Shown: positions 27,274-36,377, numbered from the stretch's first letter. The stretch: DNA of 64,000 nt from Candidatus Peribacterales bacterium (GCA_020058765.1 JAGVDM010000001.1:116908-180907); one strand, 5' to 3'. Notes: generated by a model not told the origin, from the letters alone. Numbers and translations are program-made.

Positions 27274-28563
27274 TTATGGAGTGATGCAGGCGTTGTGCAG
27301 GTTCTGGAATACAGGAGAAATGTCTTCTGTGCGGAGAGCTGAATAGGCAATGCGGATCATGGATCCAATCGCAATGACTCCTGTGTCGTATTGTGTAAGC
27401 AGCGTTTGCCGTACCGTTTCGGCATCGAGTCCGTCAGCCAGTTGCACGCAGAGGAAGTAGCCCGAATTGAATGGGTATGGCGTGAACGATGTAGCAAATT
27501 CCGGGTGCGCCGCGAGCACGCGGCGTACTTCGCGATAGCGCTCCTGCAGGAGCGCAAACTTCTGTCGCTTTTCCTCCTCGTAGCTTGGTGCGCTGTAGAG
27601 CGACATCAATGCGCTCTGCGAATGATGGCAGGCGTTGGATACCGAAGAACGCACCATTCCTGCAGCTTTGTGCTCCAGTGCTTGCAGGCCTTTTGCCGTA
27701 AGTCCCTTCATACCAAATGTTAGAAAGCCTACGCGCAGACCCCACGCACAATCCTCCTTTGTAGCCCCATCGATCTTCACTGCGAGGATATTCTCATGCA
27801 ACCCGGCGATCTTTCCAAAGAGTGATTCGGTCGTTACTCCTTCTTCAAACACGAGTCCGTAATACGCATCATCAATGAATACCACCAACTGGTCGCCTGC
27901 CTCCGCCCTGCGATGAAGCAGGGCGCAGATCTCCTCTACTTCTTCGTGTGTAGGCGTATACCCGCAGGGATTATTCGGGAAATTCAGCAGGAGAATTTTC
28001 TTGCGACCGTGTACAGATTTTACGGCTTCTTCTAGGGCTGAAACGTTAAATGCATCCTCAGTAAATGTTTCGAAAAACTTCACCGTCCCACTGTGGTTGT
28101 TCTCAAAAGTCAGGCGGTAGTTATCCCAGAATTTATCGGGCAGGATAATCGCATCACCTGCATCCACGAACAGTGCCCCGGCACAGTCGAGGGCATGCGT
28201 AATCCCCGCAGTCACCACAGGCAGGCTTATTCCCGATTGTAAGGATGGCGTCGCTTTCCGTATCCGTGTTTGCCAAGTCGTGCGTAGTTCTGCTTCCCCA
28301 AATGATGGTGAATAGGTCACCACATCCTTGGGCGTCCTTCCATATGATTGCAGGAGCGAGGGGAGATACATGGGGCTGCCGTCTTGCTCCAGCGCAATGC
28401 CGATCGTTGCGTTGTACGTTTTGCCTCGAGCGTCGGCTGTTTGCCCCAAGATCCCGGTCACCGGGAAGAAGATCGCTTTTCCCCGAGCAGAGAGCATGGC
28501 AAATGCCACGGGGTTCTCGTCTCTTAGTGTTGTGTTCAGGGCTTCCGCAATGGAATTGGTCAT
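27274..28563 (-). CDS. class I/II pyridoxal-phosphate aminotransferase
   Basis: 429 residues from ATG 28563 (MTNSIAEALNTTLRDENPVA). Fold-type I features: FPNNPCGYTPTHEEV (NNPxG), VVFIDDAYYGLVF (the Asp and Tyr contacting PLP) and VKIDGATKEDCAWGLRVGF with the Schiff-base lysine in ATKE. The substrate is not readable; aspartate or aromatic amino acids are plausible. It lies just upstream of pckA on the same strand, so the two probably form an operon connecting amino-acid nitrogen with oxaloacetate. Confidence 0.9.
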   Translation of the reverse strand: MTNSIAEALNTTLRDENPVAFAMLSARGKAIFFPVTGILGQTADARGKTYNATIGIALEQDGSPMYLPSLLQSYGRTPKDVVTYSPSFGEAELRTTWQTRIRKATPSLQSGISLPVVTAGITHALDCAGALFVDAGDAIILPDKFWDNYRLTFENNHSGTVKFFETFTEDAFNVSALEEAVKSVHGRKKILLLNFPNNPCGYTPTHEEVEEICALLHRRAEAGDQLVVFIDDAYYGLVFEEGVTTESLFGKIAGLHENILAVKIDGATKEDCAWGLRVGFLTFGMKGLTAKGLQALEHKAAGMVRSSVSNACHHSQSALMSLYSAPSYEEEKRQKFALLQERYREVRRVLAAHPEFATSFTPYPFNSGYFLCVQLADGLDAETVRQTLLTQYDTGVIAIGSMIRIAYSALRTEDISPVFQNLHNACITP

Positions 28564-28711
28564 GTAGGGGGAGGGTAACAGGTGCAGTACACCGAAGTAT
28601 GCGTCGGTACACGAGAAACGCAATCGTGCTCGATTCGCGGCTTTCTGTAGGGGAGAAAGACATTCAATTGATTTCGCTGTATATCCACTTTTGCGCTCAG
28701 ATAGCTGCGAT

Positions 28712-28732
28712 GCAGGAAAACAGGCTTCCTGC
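28712..28732. promoter_or_regulatory. hairpin in a divergent intergenic region
   Basis: GCAGGAA (28712-28718) and TTCCTGC (28726-28732) form a perfect 7-base stem, about 34 bases before the ATG at 28766. A -10-like TAGGAT lies only six bases before that ATG, which would make the transcript leaderless. The hairpin overlaps where a -35 region would be, so it may be an operator. Confidence 0.3.
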
Positions 28733-28765
28733 CCACAATGCCCAAAATTCTGCTAGGATCGATGC

Positions 28766-29614
28766 ATGAGTACCGCTTTTGAACGCATTCGCCAGATGCT
28801 CACTGACGCAGGTCAGCAGGCATCCACCAAAATCATCGACATCCTGCCGCAGGCGGCAGTTGCCGTGCTGATCGTCGGCATCGGCTTACTCGTCTCCGCA
28901 GCGCTCTATTTCCTCGCGATGCGCATCATGGAGTTCTTTGCCATCGATAAGCTCGCTGGCAAAACGCCGTTGCAGCGCTTCCTGCGCGATGCGGGCATCC
29001 ACAAAAATGTGTCGCACATCCTCGGGTTACTTGTGTTTTGGCTTGGTGTACTCGTTACACTCATCCTTGCTGCCGATGCGCTTCAGCTGGAGCAGGTATC
29101 GAGCGCACTCGCGGTAGTGACCCGCTTCATTCCACAGCTGATTGCGGCATTGCTCATTGTGATCTTCGGCATGCTGCTGGCCAAGTTCCTGCAGGTTTTT
29201 GTGGAGCAGACACTCGTAAAGGCACACCTGCAATTTGCTGCAGTAGTCGGCAAGGTGGTATATGTCTGCGTCTTACTGTTCGTACTCCACTTGGTGATCG
29301 AGCAGCTGGGCTTCCAGTTGTCGTTCATTACCACCAACATGATGCTCGCAATCAGTGCGATCGTGGTGGTGTGTGGCATCGGCTTCGTGCTCTCTTGTAA
29401 AACTCTGCTCGAGAACGCGGCAGCATGCTATCAACTCCGGCAACACCTCAAGGTGGGTGATCGCGTGGCAGTGAGTGGTGCACAAGGCGCTGTGGCAGCA
29501 TTCACGCTCACCAGCGTGGTGTTGCAAACATCCGCAGGCAAAACGATTCTCCCCGCTCTCGCTTTCTATACCTCTTCCTACACGATCGAAAATCAGCATG
29601 AGCAGCGAGCATAA
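28766..29614 (+). CDS. MscS-like small-conductance channel / TM-helix repeat membrane protein
   Basis: 282 residues. Four or five hydrophobic helices are visible (about 28-52, 84-106, 120-145, 153-175 and 188-210), with the repeat-type pattern VAVLIVGIGLLV and IAALLIVIFGMLLAKFL typical of the conserved TM-helix family related to MscS. A short beta-like domain (LKVGDRVAVSGAQGAVAAFT) follows, resembling the MscS beta domain but truncated. It may act in osmotic protection. The next gene overlaps its end by 17 bases. Confidence 0.78.
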   Translation: MSTAFERIRQMLTDAGQQASTKIIDILPQAAVAVLIVGIGLLVSAALYFLAMRIMEFFAIDKLAGKTPLQRFLRDAGIHKNVSHILGLLVFWLGVLVTLILAADALQLEQVSSALAVVTRFIPQLIAALLIVIFGMLLAKFLQVFVEQTLVKAHLQFAAVVGKVVYVCVLLFVLHLVIEQLGFQLSFITTNMMLAISAIVVVCGIGFVLSCKTLLENAAACYQLRQHLKVGDRVAVSGAQGAVAAFTLTSVVLQTSAGKTILPALAFYTSSYTIENQHEQRA

Positions 29615-30377
29615 GCCAAGGCCCCTCCTTGTCTCCATTCCGCATGCCGGATCGGAGATTCCAGAGGAGGTGGCATCGGCCGTTGCGTTGAGCCAGCATG
29701 ATCTGCTTGGGTACACCGACCTATATACAGATCAGATCTTCAATATCGATAACGTGTATCTGGTCAGCAATCCTATTTCGCGCGTGATTGTGGACGTCAA
29801 CCGCGCCCCAGACGATATCTCCCGAGAATACGAACAAGCTGCCGAGGGCGTCACGGTTCACACCACATGGGACGGCAGGAGCGTGTATGCAAAGGAACCG
29901 CCGCAGGAGATTGTCGATGTACTCATCACCAAGTATCACGATCCGTATCATGAGCAGATCGATAAACGTATGGCAGAAGTGCAGTTCTTGATCGACGGTC
30001 ACTCGTACCTCTCCGTGGGCCCAAAGCTCAAGCGCGATAGCGGTGAGGAGCGCCCGGATATCAACTTGGGGAATATGAATTTCTCTACCTGCACGCGTGA
30101 GCACACAGTGTTCTTCCGCGAATTTTTTGAGGAACGTGGATACTCCGTGCGTGTGAATTTCCCGTATACCGGCAAATACATTCTTGGGCACCACTGTCAC
30201 CGTCGGCGCATCCCGCCGTTTCTTGTGCCGGGCATCCAGATCGAAATCAATCAGGGACTCTATGTAAAACCCGACTCGTTCGACGCGATTCCTAACCGAG
30301 TGGAAGAGTTCCATGCGCTCTTTGCGAAACTTGTTGATGCCTTTACAGAGCGGTTCCTTGCCGAAGAAGACGCGTGA
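29598..30377 (+). CDS. N-formylglutamate amidohydrolase-like protein
   Basis: 259 residues from ATG 29598. It begins PRPLLVSIPHAGSEIPEEV, the family's N-terminal strand-loop with SxPHxG, followed by TDLYTDQIF, VDVNRAPDD (with the conserved NR) and LIDGHSYLSV with the metal-ligand-like DGHS. The C-terminal part carries PYTGKYILGHH and GIQIEINQGLY, also conserved. Family members hydrolyse N-formylglutamate or related amides; substrate in this organism is unknown since no histidine-degradation genes are nearby. It overlaps the upstream membrane protein gene by 17 bases. Confidence 0.87.
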   Translation: MSSEHKPRPLLVSIPHAGSEIPEEVASAVALSQHDLLGYTDLYTDQIFNIDNVYLVSNPISRVIVDVNRAPDDISREYEQAAEGVTVHTTWDGRSVYAKEPPQEIVDVLITKYHDPYHEQIDKRMAEVQFLIDGHSYLSVGPKLKRDSGEERPDINLGNMNFSTCTREHTVFFREFFEERGYSVRVNFPYTGKYILGHHCHRRRIPPFLVPGIQIEINQGLYVKPDSFDAIPNRVEEFHALFAKLVDAFTERFLAEEDA

Positions 30378-30402
30378 CGACTCCCCATTTTCCTGCTAGA
30401 AT
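30374..30402 (+). promoter_or_regulatory. promoter of a probably leaderless transcript
   Basis: GTGACG (30374-30379) and TAGAAT (30397-30402) are spaced by 17 bases. The -10 ends only six bases before the ATG at 30409, so transcription would start at or next to the start codon. The proposed -35 overlaps the last codons of the upstream gene. Confidence 0.5.
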
Positions 30403-30408
30403 AGCCCG

Positions 30409-31281
30409 ATGCGTATCGTTGTAGAGGTCACACGTCCCGGCACGCTCCTTGCACTCGTTGCGGGTGCCGTCGGCTTTGTTGTGTGGACTGTTTCCAGCGT
30501 TACGCCAGGTGAGCAGCCTGTAGTTACGGCTTCAGTTGGGGGTACGGAGGTTGCAGTACAAGAAGAGATTTTGAGTGCAGAAGATGCCGTGCGCAGACGT
30601 CGGCAAGAGATTGCCGTGCTCGAGCGCAACGAAGAGATCCTCCGTTACCAGCTCAAAGAGCTCGAAGAGGTGCAGAAGCGTTTGGGGAATGACTTGGATG
30701 GAGACCTTGGTCGGGAGCTCGAAGAGTCGAGAGAGCACTTGCTCATGCTGCTCCAGGACAAACGCCTAGCAGAAGATCAGCTGCGCACTTCGCTCATGCA
30801 GGTGTGGGAAGCAGAAGTACGTGGAGGTCGCGTAAGCGCCAGCTTGTCGGGTCCTGTTGCATCACTCGTATGGCCTGTGGAACCATCCATCGGAATTTCT
30901 GCACACTTCAAAGACAACGACTACGAGGCGCATTTTGGCATCCCGCACTACGCTATCGATATCCCCGTATTGCAAAACAGCACTATCCGCGCGCCTGCCG
31001 ATGGCACGGTGGAAACTGTTGCCGATAATGGAACGGGCTACAGCTACTTGATTCTCAAGCACCAGGGTGTCGCAACGCTCTACGGGCACGTGGCAGGGTT
31101 CTTGGTAGAAGAGGGGCAAGCTGTGCGCCAAGGCGAACCGATCGCGCTCTCGGGCGGTCAACCCGGCACACGCGGGGCAGGCTCACTTACCACAGGACCA
31201 CACCTGCACTTTGAAACGATTGTCGATGGCGAACGTGTCGATCCACTCACGATCCTGCCACCGCATACCAGCGTTCAGTAG
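30409..31281 (+). CDS. M23-family peptidoglycan endopeptidase with coiled coil
   Basis: 290 residues: N-terminal membrane segment (about 10-32), a long coiled coil (about 55-140, with heptads such as LERNEEILRYQLKELEEVQK) and a C-terminal peptidase M23/LytM domain. Zinc-site motifs are HYAIDIP (H-x3-D) and HLHFE (HxH); the glycine-rich loop is present. It is like EnvC/NlpD-type proteins, acting outside the membrane on cross-links or activating amidases. A promoter with -10 TAGAAT lies six bases before the ATG. Its end overlaps the convergent dNTPase gene by seven bases. Confidence 0.92.
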   Translation: MRIVVEVTRPGTLLALVAGAVGFVVWTVSSVTPGEQPVVTASVGGTEVAVQEEILSAEDAVRRRRQEIAVLERNEEILRYQLKELEEVQKRLGNDLDGDLGRELEESREHLLMLLQDKRLAEDQLRTSLMQVWEAEVRGGRVSASLSGPVASLVWPVEPSIGISAHFKDNDYEAHFGIPHYAIDIPVLQNSTIRAPADGTVETVADNGTGYSYLILKHQGVATLYGHVAGFLVEEGQAVRQGEPIALSGGQPGTRGAGSLTTGPHLHFETIVDGERVDPLTILPPHTSVQ

Positions 31282-32414
31282 TGCCCTAGCGCATCCTCTG
31301 CGCCCTCTGGAAGGATCCCGAGTTGTGCAGCTTGGCTGAACGCATAGTGGTCTGTCATTCCTGCGACGTAGTCTTTTACGGCTTCGCAAAGGGCTGAACC
31401 TGTTTTTTCCTGCAGGGCGATAATCTTGTCATTCGGTGCCTGTTCATAGGCATTGCACAGCGCATGTACGATCTGCTGCCCTACTGTACTGCGGCGAAGA
31501 ACGGTCGCGTTGTTGTACATGTGATTCCATAGAAATGCACGGAGTGCATCGAGTGATGATCGGAGTGCATCCGAAAAACACACGAGTGGTATCGATGCGC
31601 CGTACACATCATCCAGTGTGGTAATACGTTGCGACAGTAGGATCGCCGATGTCTCTTGGTAGAGATCTGTAACGAGCAGGTGAATGAGCGATCCACGCAG
31701 CGAGGTGCCGCGATGTGCGGCACGATCGTACGCTTCGCGAGCCAAAGGTACTGCTGTGATTTCTTTGAGAGAAAACAGTGACGCCTTCAGGCCATCTTCA
31801 CAGTCGTGCGCTGTGTATGCAATTTCATCGGCAATATTCACGAGCTGCGCTTCCAACGACGGCGCATGCAGGCCGCTGTCGTGCGACGGGTGATCGTGCG
31901 GGGTACGGTGCTTCAGTAATCCTTCCAGTACTTCTTTATTCAAATTGAGTCCGCGGAAGAGTGATCCATGTTCCGCGAGCACATCCACTATTCTGTACGA
32001 TTGCTCGTTGTGTTCGAAGTGCATGCCATGCGATTGCATCCACACATGGAGAGCTTCCTCACCTGCATGACCAAACGGCGGATGGCCGAGGTCATGCGCG
32101 AGGGCGATGCACTCCGCCAAGTCTTCATTTAGTTGTAATCCACGCGCAATGTCTCGGCTGATGCCGGCAACTTCCATTGTGTGCGTGAGGCGTGTGCGGA
32201 AGTGATCGCCGCCGCCTCCAACGAACACCTGTGTTTTTCCCTTTAAGCGTCGGAATTCCTGTGTATGCACAATCCTCCCGCGGTCACGCTGGAACCGTAC
32301 ACGTGTCGGATCCTCTTCCTCTGGGTGCGCCCTTCCTAAGCCGTCACTGTGGCGTACCGCGTAGGTGGCGAGCAATGCATCAAACTGCCGGGCGCGGTCT
32401 TGTGTAGTGAGCAC
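31275..32414 (-). CDS. dGTPase-like deoxynucleoside-triphosphate triphosphohydrolase
   Basis: 379 residues from GTG 32414; the frame is open further upstream but family sequence begins here. HD-domain motifs: the N-terminal RDRGRIVHTQEFRRLKGKTQ, TRLTHTMEVA (first His), ALAHDLGHPPFGHAGE (HD pair) and NIADEIAYTAHD (last Asp). This is the YpdC/Dgt type that removes triphosphate from dNTPs, yielding deoxynucleosides and controlling pool size. It lies near other nucleoside enzymes. A 329-base gap containing structured sequence precedes it. Confidence 0.92.
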   Translation of the reverse strand: MLTTQDRARQFDALLATYAVRHSDGLGRAHPEEEDPTRVRFQRDRGRIVHTQEFRRLKGKTQVFVGGGGDHFRTRLTHTMEVAGISRDIARGLQLNEDLAECIALAHDLGHPPFGHAGEEALHVWMQSHGMHFEHNEQSYRIVDVLAEHGSLFRGLNLNKEVLEGLLKHRTPHDHPSHDSGLHAPSLEAQLVNIADEIAYTAHDCEDGLKASLFSLKEITAVPLAREAYDRAAHRGTSLRGSLIHLLVTDLYQETSAILLSQRITTLDDVYGASIPLVCFSDALRSSLDALRAFLWNHMYNNATVLRRSTVGQQIVHALCNAYEQAPNDKIIALQEKTGSALCEAVKDYVAGMTDHYAFSQAAQLGILPEGAEDALGHY

Positions 32415-32486
32415 GAGACGAGCATACCGATTTCGTGTGGTTTTTCGATGATTTGTGCGTCCAGACAACCGTCGAATGAGAATGCT

Positions 32487-32670
32487 ATGCTCCTGGGTGG
32501 TCCAGGTGGGTGACCGCATCCCCGTCCCAAGGGGCGGAGAGATTAGGCCTCCCTATGCATGAGTGAGGAGAAACATTGCTCACTCTAACGAGAGGTCGAG
32601 ACTACCAAGAGTCTGGCAACCAGCATGGATCTTGTCGAGTACCGAGCCCTTGATCGAGCCAAAAAATCGA
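32487..32670 (+). ncRNA. candidate structured RNA of unknown class
   Basis: This fills most of the 329-base gap between two minus-strand genes, which holds no convincing ORF. On the + strand it can form four successive hairpins: CCTGG/CCAGG (32492-32506), CCG..CCCC/GGGG..CGG (32514-32537), GAGTGAG/CTCACTC (32561-32585) and AGACT/AGTCT (32599-32614), with the ends ATGCT and AGCAT able to pair. I could not match it to RNase P, tmRNA, 6S, SRP or a known riboswitch. It could equally be a minus-strand leader of the dNTPase gene. Confidence 0.35.
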
Positions 32671-32743
32671 TGCAGAGCACTCGCCTGCCAACTCTGCTCG
32701 TCACGGAAGCAAACTTGTCAAAATGTATAGCGTATTTTACACA

Positions 32744-33412
32744 TCATTGCAGAATGGCGACCAACACATTCGACCGTCCCGATTGCACCTCTTCCCTGTG
32801 GCCGCCTCGATAGGTCCAGTATTGGTCTGGGTGGCACCGGGTACAGTCTGCGTGACGTTCGCGCTGGTGATCGGGTACGCCAAGCGTCGCGAGTATGTCA
32901 TCGGCTACCCCGCGCAGATCTACACATCGACCATCCACAAAACGCGGATCAATACTTGGCAGTTCACGTGCGGGGTCCGAGAAGTCTGCACAGCGCTGGC
33001 AGAGTGATGGACCCGCTGCGACGTACACGTCGCGCGGTTCGATGCCCCATGTGCGATTGAGCGCAGCGAAGTGTTCGGGAATGGCCCCCGCAATGAGCCC
33101 CTTCCATCCCGCATGGAGTATGCCCAACACACCCTGCTTCGGCGCATACGTCACAAAGTTCTGGCAGTCCGCCCACCGCGTCATGAGGGCCAGGCCCTTC
33201 TGCTCTGTCGCAGCGCCGTCGGCTTGCACATCACGGTGCACAGGCTGATCGGCTACCACGGTTACAGTACCGTGCACCTGCCACAAGCTCACGTACGCAT
33301 CTGTAGCAAATGACTGCGCCACTGCGGCATCTTCTACCGACTCCCGCGCCACAATCGCCACGCGCATCTGGTCGGCAAACGGCGCGAAGAGGGCAAACGG
33401 CTCACGCTGCAT
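32744..33412 (-). CDS. YfiH/PgeF-family protein (polyphenol oxidase/purine nucleoside phosphorylase)
   Basis: 222 residues. Family hallmarks: WQVHGT, TRWADCQNF (ADC with the metal-ligand Cys), GILHAGWKGLIAGAI (the HAGWxG motif) and AAGPSLCQRCADF. Members were first called multicopper laccases, but several act as zinc-dependent purine nucleoside phosphorylases/adenosine deaminases, and PgeF also edits peptidoglycan precursors. Either role suits this window. It overlaps the upstream NAD(P)HX dehydratase gene by 11 bases and is cotranscribed with it. Confidence 0.9.
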   Translation of the reverse strand: MQREPFALFAPFADQMRVAIVARESVEDAAVAQSFATDAYVSLWQVHGTVTVVADQPVHRDVQADGAATEQKGLALMTRWADCQNFVTYAPKQGVLGILHAGWKGLIAGAIPEHFAALNRTWGIEPRDVYVAAGPSLCQRCADFSDPARELPSIDPRFVDGRCVDLRGVADDILATLGVPDHQRERHADCTRCHPDQYWTYRGGHREEVQSGRSNVLVAILQ

Positions 33413-34199
33413 GTTGTGCGTCTACGCGGTGGAGCAAGCCTGGTATCCGGTTGATTACATCCTGCGCTGTGTACGAGAACCACCGTTCGTCGTAGAGCAA
33501 GTCAGCCGCTTGCTTCATCAGTTTGCCTGCTAGGAGGCAGGCGGGCACAGGTTCCATATGCTGAGCTATGAAGCCGCCAATGAGTCCGGCAAGTGTGTCG
33601 CCGGTGCCACCAACGGTGAGGCCGGCATTCCCGCCTTCGATGGTGTGTACCGTGCCATCCGGCGCCGCAATTCGATCAATGGAACCTTTCAGGAAGATGG
33701 TCGCTTTGTGCCGCTTGGCCATGGTGCCCAAGTCTTCCGGTCGCACTTCCATACGCTCTAGTTCGCCCAAGTGTGGCGTGAGCACCGCGCCTTTTCCGCT
33801 CACGGTATCCAGTGTTGTGGGTTGGAGTGCAGCTGCATCCAGCACCAGTGGACATGCAGCGCCCTTGAGAATGGCATTGATAGCATCCGTGGCATTTTCG
33901 TCTCCGTGTGCAATGCCCGGGCCAATGATCGCTACATCCACACTTGCCAGTTGTTCCAGCACACCTTCCACGTCTTGCACTCGCAGGTCATTCCCGGCAA
34001 AAGGGTGCACCTGCAAATTGAGTCCTGCCGCCTTTGCCACTTCTTCGTGGCAGGCGGGCACGCAGAGGTACAGCAGATCCACGCCGCTTGCCTGTGCAGC
34101 GAGAGCGCTCATAAGGGGTGCACCGTGCATCCAACGTGAACCACCCACGATTGCTACGATGCCATTTTGGCCTTTGTGTGATTCGGGCGATCTTTTCAT
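33402..34199 (-). CDS. ADP-dependent NAD(P)H-hydrate dehydratase (NnrD/CARKD family)
   Basis: 265 residues from ATG 34199 (MKRSPESHKGQNGIVAIVGG), chosen because family members start just before the HKG motif; an ATG at 34241 adds 14 residues and is possible. Motifs: SHKGQNGIVAIVGGS, VAIIGPGIA, PLVLDAAALQ, LTPHLGELERM, FLKGSIDRI and GNAGLTVGGTGDTLAGLIGG, the ribokinase-like C-terminal site. It repairs damaged NAD(P)H hydrates using ADP. The usual N-terminal epimerase domain is absent. It lies upstream of the YfiH gene with an 11-base overlap. Confidence 0.93.
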   Translation of the reverse strand: MKRSPESHKGQNGIVAIVGGSRWMHGAPLMSALAAQASGVDLLYLCVPACHEEVAKAAGLNLQVHPFAGNDLRVQDVEGVLEQLASVDVAIIGPGIAHGDENATDAINAILKGAACPLVLDAAALQPTTLDTVSGKGAVLTPHLGELERMEVRPEDLGTMAKRHKATIFLKGSIDRIAAPDGTVHTIEGGNAGLTVGGTGDTLAGLIGGFIAQHMEPVPACLLAGKLMKQAADLLYDERWFSYTAQDVINRIPGLLHRVDAQHAA

Positions 34200-34293
34200 G
34201 GGTATATCGTACAAATTTCCACACAATTCTGCTATTGTCATCTTGTTGTGGATAGCGACCCTTCGCCTTTATCACCGTATCTAATCGAGAGCC

Positions 34294-35268
34294 ATGCTTG
34301 AGCTATTGCTGATGGCTGTCGGCTTCATAGTGCTTTCGGGGCTGCTCGCTTTGGTGGATGCAGCGGTGTTGAGCGTGTCGCGAGCAGAGATCGAAGAAAT
34401 GGTGCTGCACAAAAGCTGGGGATCCAAGCCGCTCAGAGCAGTGCACAAGCGCCTTACGCGTGCGGTTGCTGTGATCGTCATTCTCACGAACACCGTGAAC
34501 ATTCTCGGGCCGATTCTTGTCGGCCAGCGAGCGATCGCACTGTATGGCAGCGACATCATTGGCGTGATTACCGCGATACTCACGTTCTCTACGATCATTT
34601 TTTCCGAGATCATTCCCAAGTCTCTCGGCGCCAATTACGCGCCTGTAGTTTCGCGTATTGCTGCGCCTCCCATTCTCCTGCTTGCCACCGTACTTACACC
34701 GCTCGTGTGGGCATTGGAGCAGATCGCCAAGCCGTTCCAGCGTGGTCGTCGCCGTGCGATTGGCACAGAAGCGCAAATCCGCTCGCTCGTTACAATTGGT
34801 AGGCAGGCAGGCTATATCGAGAGCGATGAAGGGCAGTTGGTGCATCGCGCTTTCATTCTCAACGACAAGACCGCTCACGACATCATGACGCCACTCAAAG
34901 ACATCATTGGCGTTTCTTCCGATGAACAGATTAGCGAAGCCGCCCAGAAAGTGTTTCGGGAAAATCACTCGAGGTTTCCAGTATTCGGCAAATCCATCAA
35001 CGACGTACGGGGTTTGGTGATGAGCTACGACATTCTCCAAGCCATGGTGGAAAACCGCGGCGATGCACAGGTGGAGTCCATTATGCAGCCCGCGCTTATC
35101 GTTCCTGGTCACCTGCGTTGCGACAGCTTGCTCGTACTCTTCCGCGATCAACACAAGCACCTCGCCATCGTGCAGGAGCATGGCCATACGACCGGTGTCG
35201 TTGCATTGGAAGACGTACTCGAAGAACTCGTTGGAGAGATCGAGGACGAGCTCGATGTGCGCGATTAA
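34294..35268 (+). CDS. CNNM/CBS-domain membrane protein (HlyC/CorC-like)
   Basis: 324 residues. The DUF21/CNNM membrane domain occupies about 1-150 with three or four hydrophobic helices (LLLMAVGFIVLSGLLALVDA; VIVILTNTVNILGPIL; FSTIIFSEIIPKSLGANY). Two CBS domains follow (DIMTPLKDIIGVSS... and SIMQPALIVPG...), ending VVALEDVLEELVGEIEDE. The usual C-terminal CorC_HlyC domain is missing. Relatives move or sense divalent cations such as magnesium. The stop codon shares TTAA (35265-35268) with the convergent glycosyltransferase gene. Confidence 0.9.
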   Translation: MLELLLMAVGFIVLSGLLALVDAAVLSVSRAEIEEMVLHKSWGSKPLRAVHKRLTRAVAVIVILTNTVNILGPILVGQRAIALYGSDIIGVITAILTFSTIIFSEIIPKSLGANYAPVVSRIAAPPILLLATVLTPLVWALEQIAKPFQRGRRRAIGTEAQIRSLVTIGRQAGYIESDEGQLVHRAFILNDKTAHDIMTPLKDIIGVSSDEQISEAAQKVFRENHSRFPVFGKSINDVRGLVMSYDILQAMVENRGDAQVESIMQPALIVPGHLRCDSLLVLFRDQHKHLAIVQEHGHTTGVVALEDVLEELVGEIEDELDVRD

Positions 35269-36377
35269 CGCAGCGCAAACTTCTTTGTGAGTGCCTCCTG
35301 CGCAGTAGCAAGAATCTTGGTGCGGAAGTCCTCCGCGCCGAATTGTCGCGCGTGATTGCGGATTTGTTCTGCATCCCAATCCATCTGTGCAAGACGCTCC
35401 ATTGCTTGCGCCAATGACTCTGTTGTTTGTGCTGCAAAAAGCACTCCTGTTTCTCCATCTTTCACGGTATCCATACTCCCACCCTTGCCATACGCAATCA
35501 CTGGCGTACCCGATGCCTGAGCCTCCAGCGGTACAACACCGGCGTCTTCATGCTGAGGGAAGAGCAGCCCCTTCGCTCGTGCGTACAAATCAGGGAGTGC
35601 TTCTGCAGGCATATGCCCGAGCAGCTCAACCGTAGGGCCTGCCATTTTTCGTAGCCTCGGAAAATCTTGTCCGGTTCCTGCGATTTTCAATGGAAACTTC
35701 GCCGCATTTGCAGCTTGGATGAGTAGATCAAATCGTTTGTAGGGCACCAGTCTTCCGATCGCGAAGAAATACTCATCACGCTTTTGGCGCGCTATGAGCG
35801 GTGCTTCAAAGAACCGATCTTCCACTGGAGGCGGTACAACCGTGGCCTGTCGTGCGTAGATTCTTTCTATACGCTCTTGTGTTGCAGAAGAGTTTGCGAG
35901 GAACACATCCACACGTTTCGCGGTGGAGAGATCCCAACGACGCAAATGCGTAAGTTCACTGCGCACGCGTCGGCGCAGCATGTTTGGTATGCCGAAGTCG
36001 CGTAGATACTCTTTCTCCATTTCCCATGCGTAGCGCATGGGTGTGTGGCAGTAACACATGTGCACTGCATCACTCGGCGGAATGATGCCTTTTCCAACGG
36101 CATGCGAAGAGCTCACGATCAAATCAAATCCATGCAGGTCGATACGTTCCATTGCTCGAGGCATCCACGGGAGCAGCACCTTGTGATTCCCAAAGAGTCG
36201 GTACCATTTCTGTAGGCTACCCGTCCGAATATCGCGTGCATCAAGCGGCCCCAAGCGGCCATGGTTGGCCACAGTTGTAAACACTGGTGCATCTGGCCAA
36301 ATACTGCACAGCTCCGCAATCACGTGTTCTGCACCTGCAAATGTGGGGAGCCAGTCTGCAACGAGTGCAACCTTCAT
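35265..36377 (-). CDS. GT4-type glycosyltransferase
   Basis: 370 residues from ATG 36377 (MKVALVADWLPTFAGAEHVI). The GT-B fold is evident: an N-terminal Rossmann start with the GGAE-like loop, FFAIGRLVPYKRFDLLIQAA at the start of the C-terminal domain, and HEDAGVVPLEAQASGTPVIA, the E-x7-E region that binds nucleotide sugar. The sequence resembles WbaZ-like mannosyl/glycosyltransferases, but donor and acceptor are unknown. It probably adds sugar to a surface glycan at the inner face of the membrane. Confidence 0.9.
   Translation of the reverse strand: MKVALVADWLPTFAGAEHVIAELCSIWPDAPVFTTVANHGRLGPLDARDIRTGSLQKWYRLFGNHKVLLPWMPRAMERIDLHGFDLIVSSSHAVGKGIIPPSDAVHMCYCHTPMRYAWEMEKEYLRDFGIPNMLRRRVRSELTHLRRWDLSTAKRVDVFLANSSATQERIERIYARQATVVPPPVEDRFFEAPLIARQKRDEYFFAIGRLVPYKRFDLLIQAANAAKFPLKIAGTGQDFPRLRKMAGPTVELLGHMPAEALPDLYARAKGLLFPQHEDAGVVPLEAQASGTPVIAYGKGGSMDTVKDGETGVLFAAQTTESLAQAMERLAQMDWDAEQIRNHARQFGAEDFRTKILATAQEALTKKFALR

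Noticed and set aside
32500..32530. T-box-like piece GGGTGACCGC...CGTCCC
   Set aside because: The full AGGGTGGNACCGCG consensus is absent, upstream sequence lies in the opposite-strand dNTPase gene so there is no room for stem I, and no synthetase or amino-acid gene follows.
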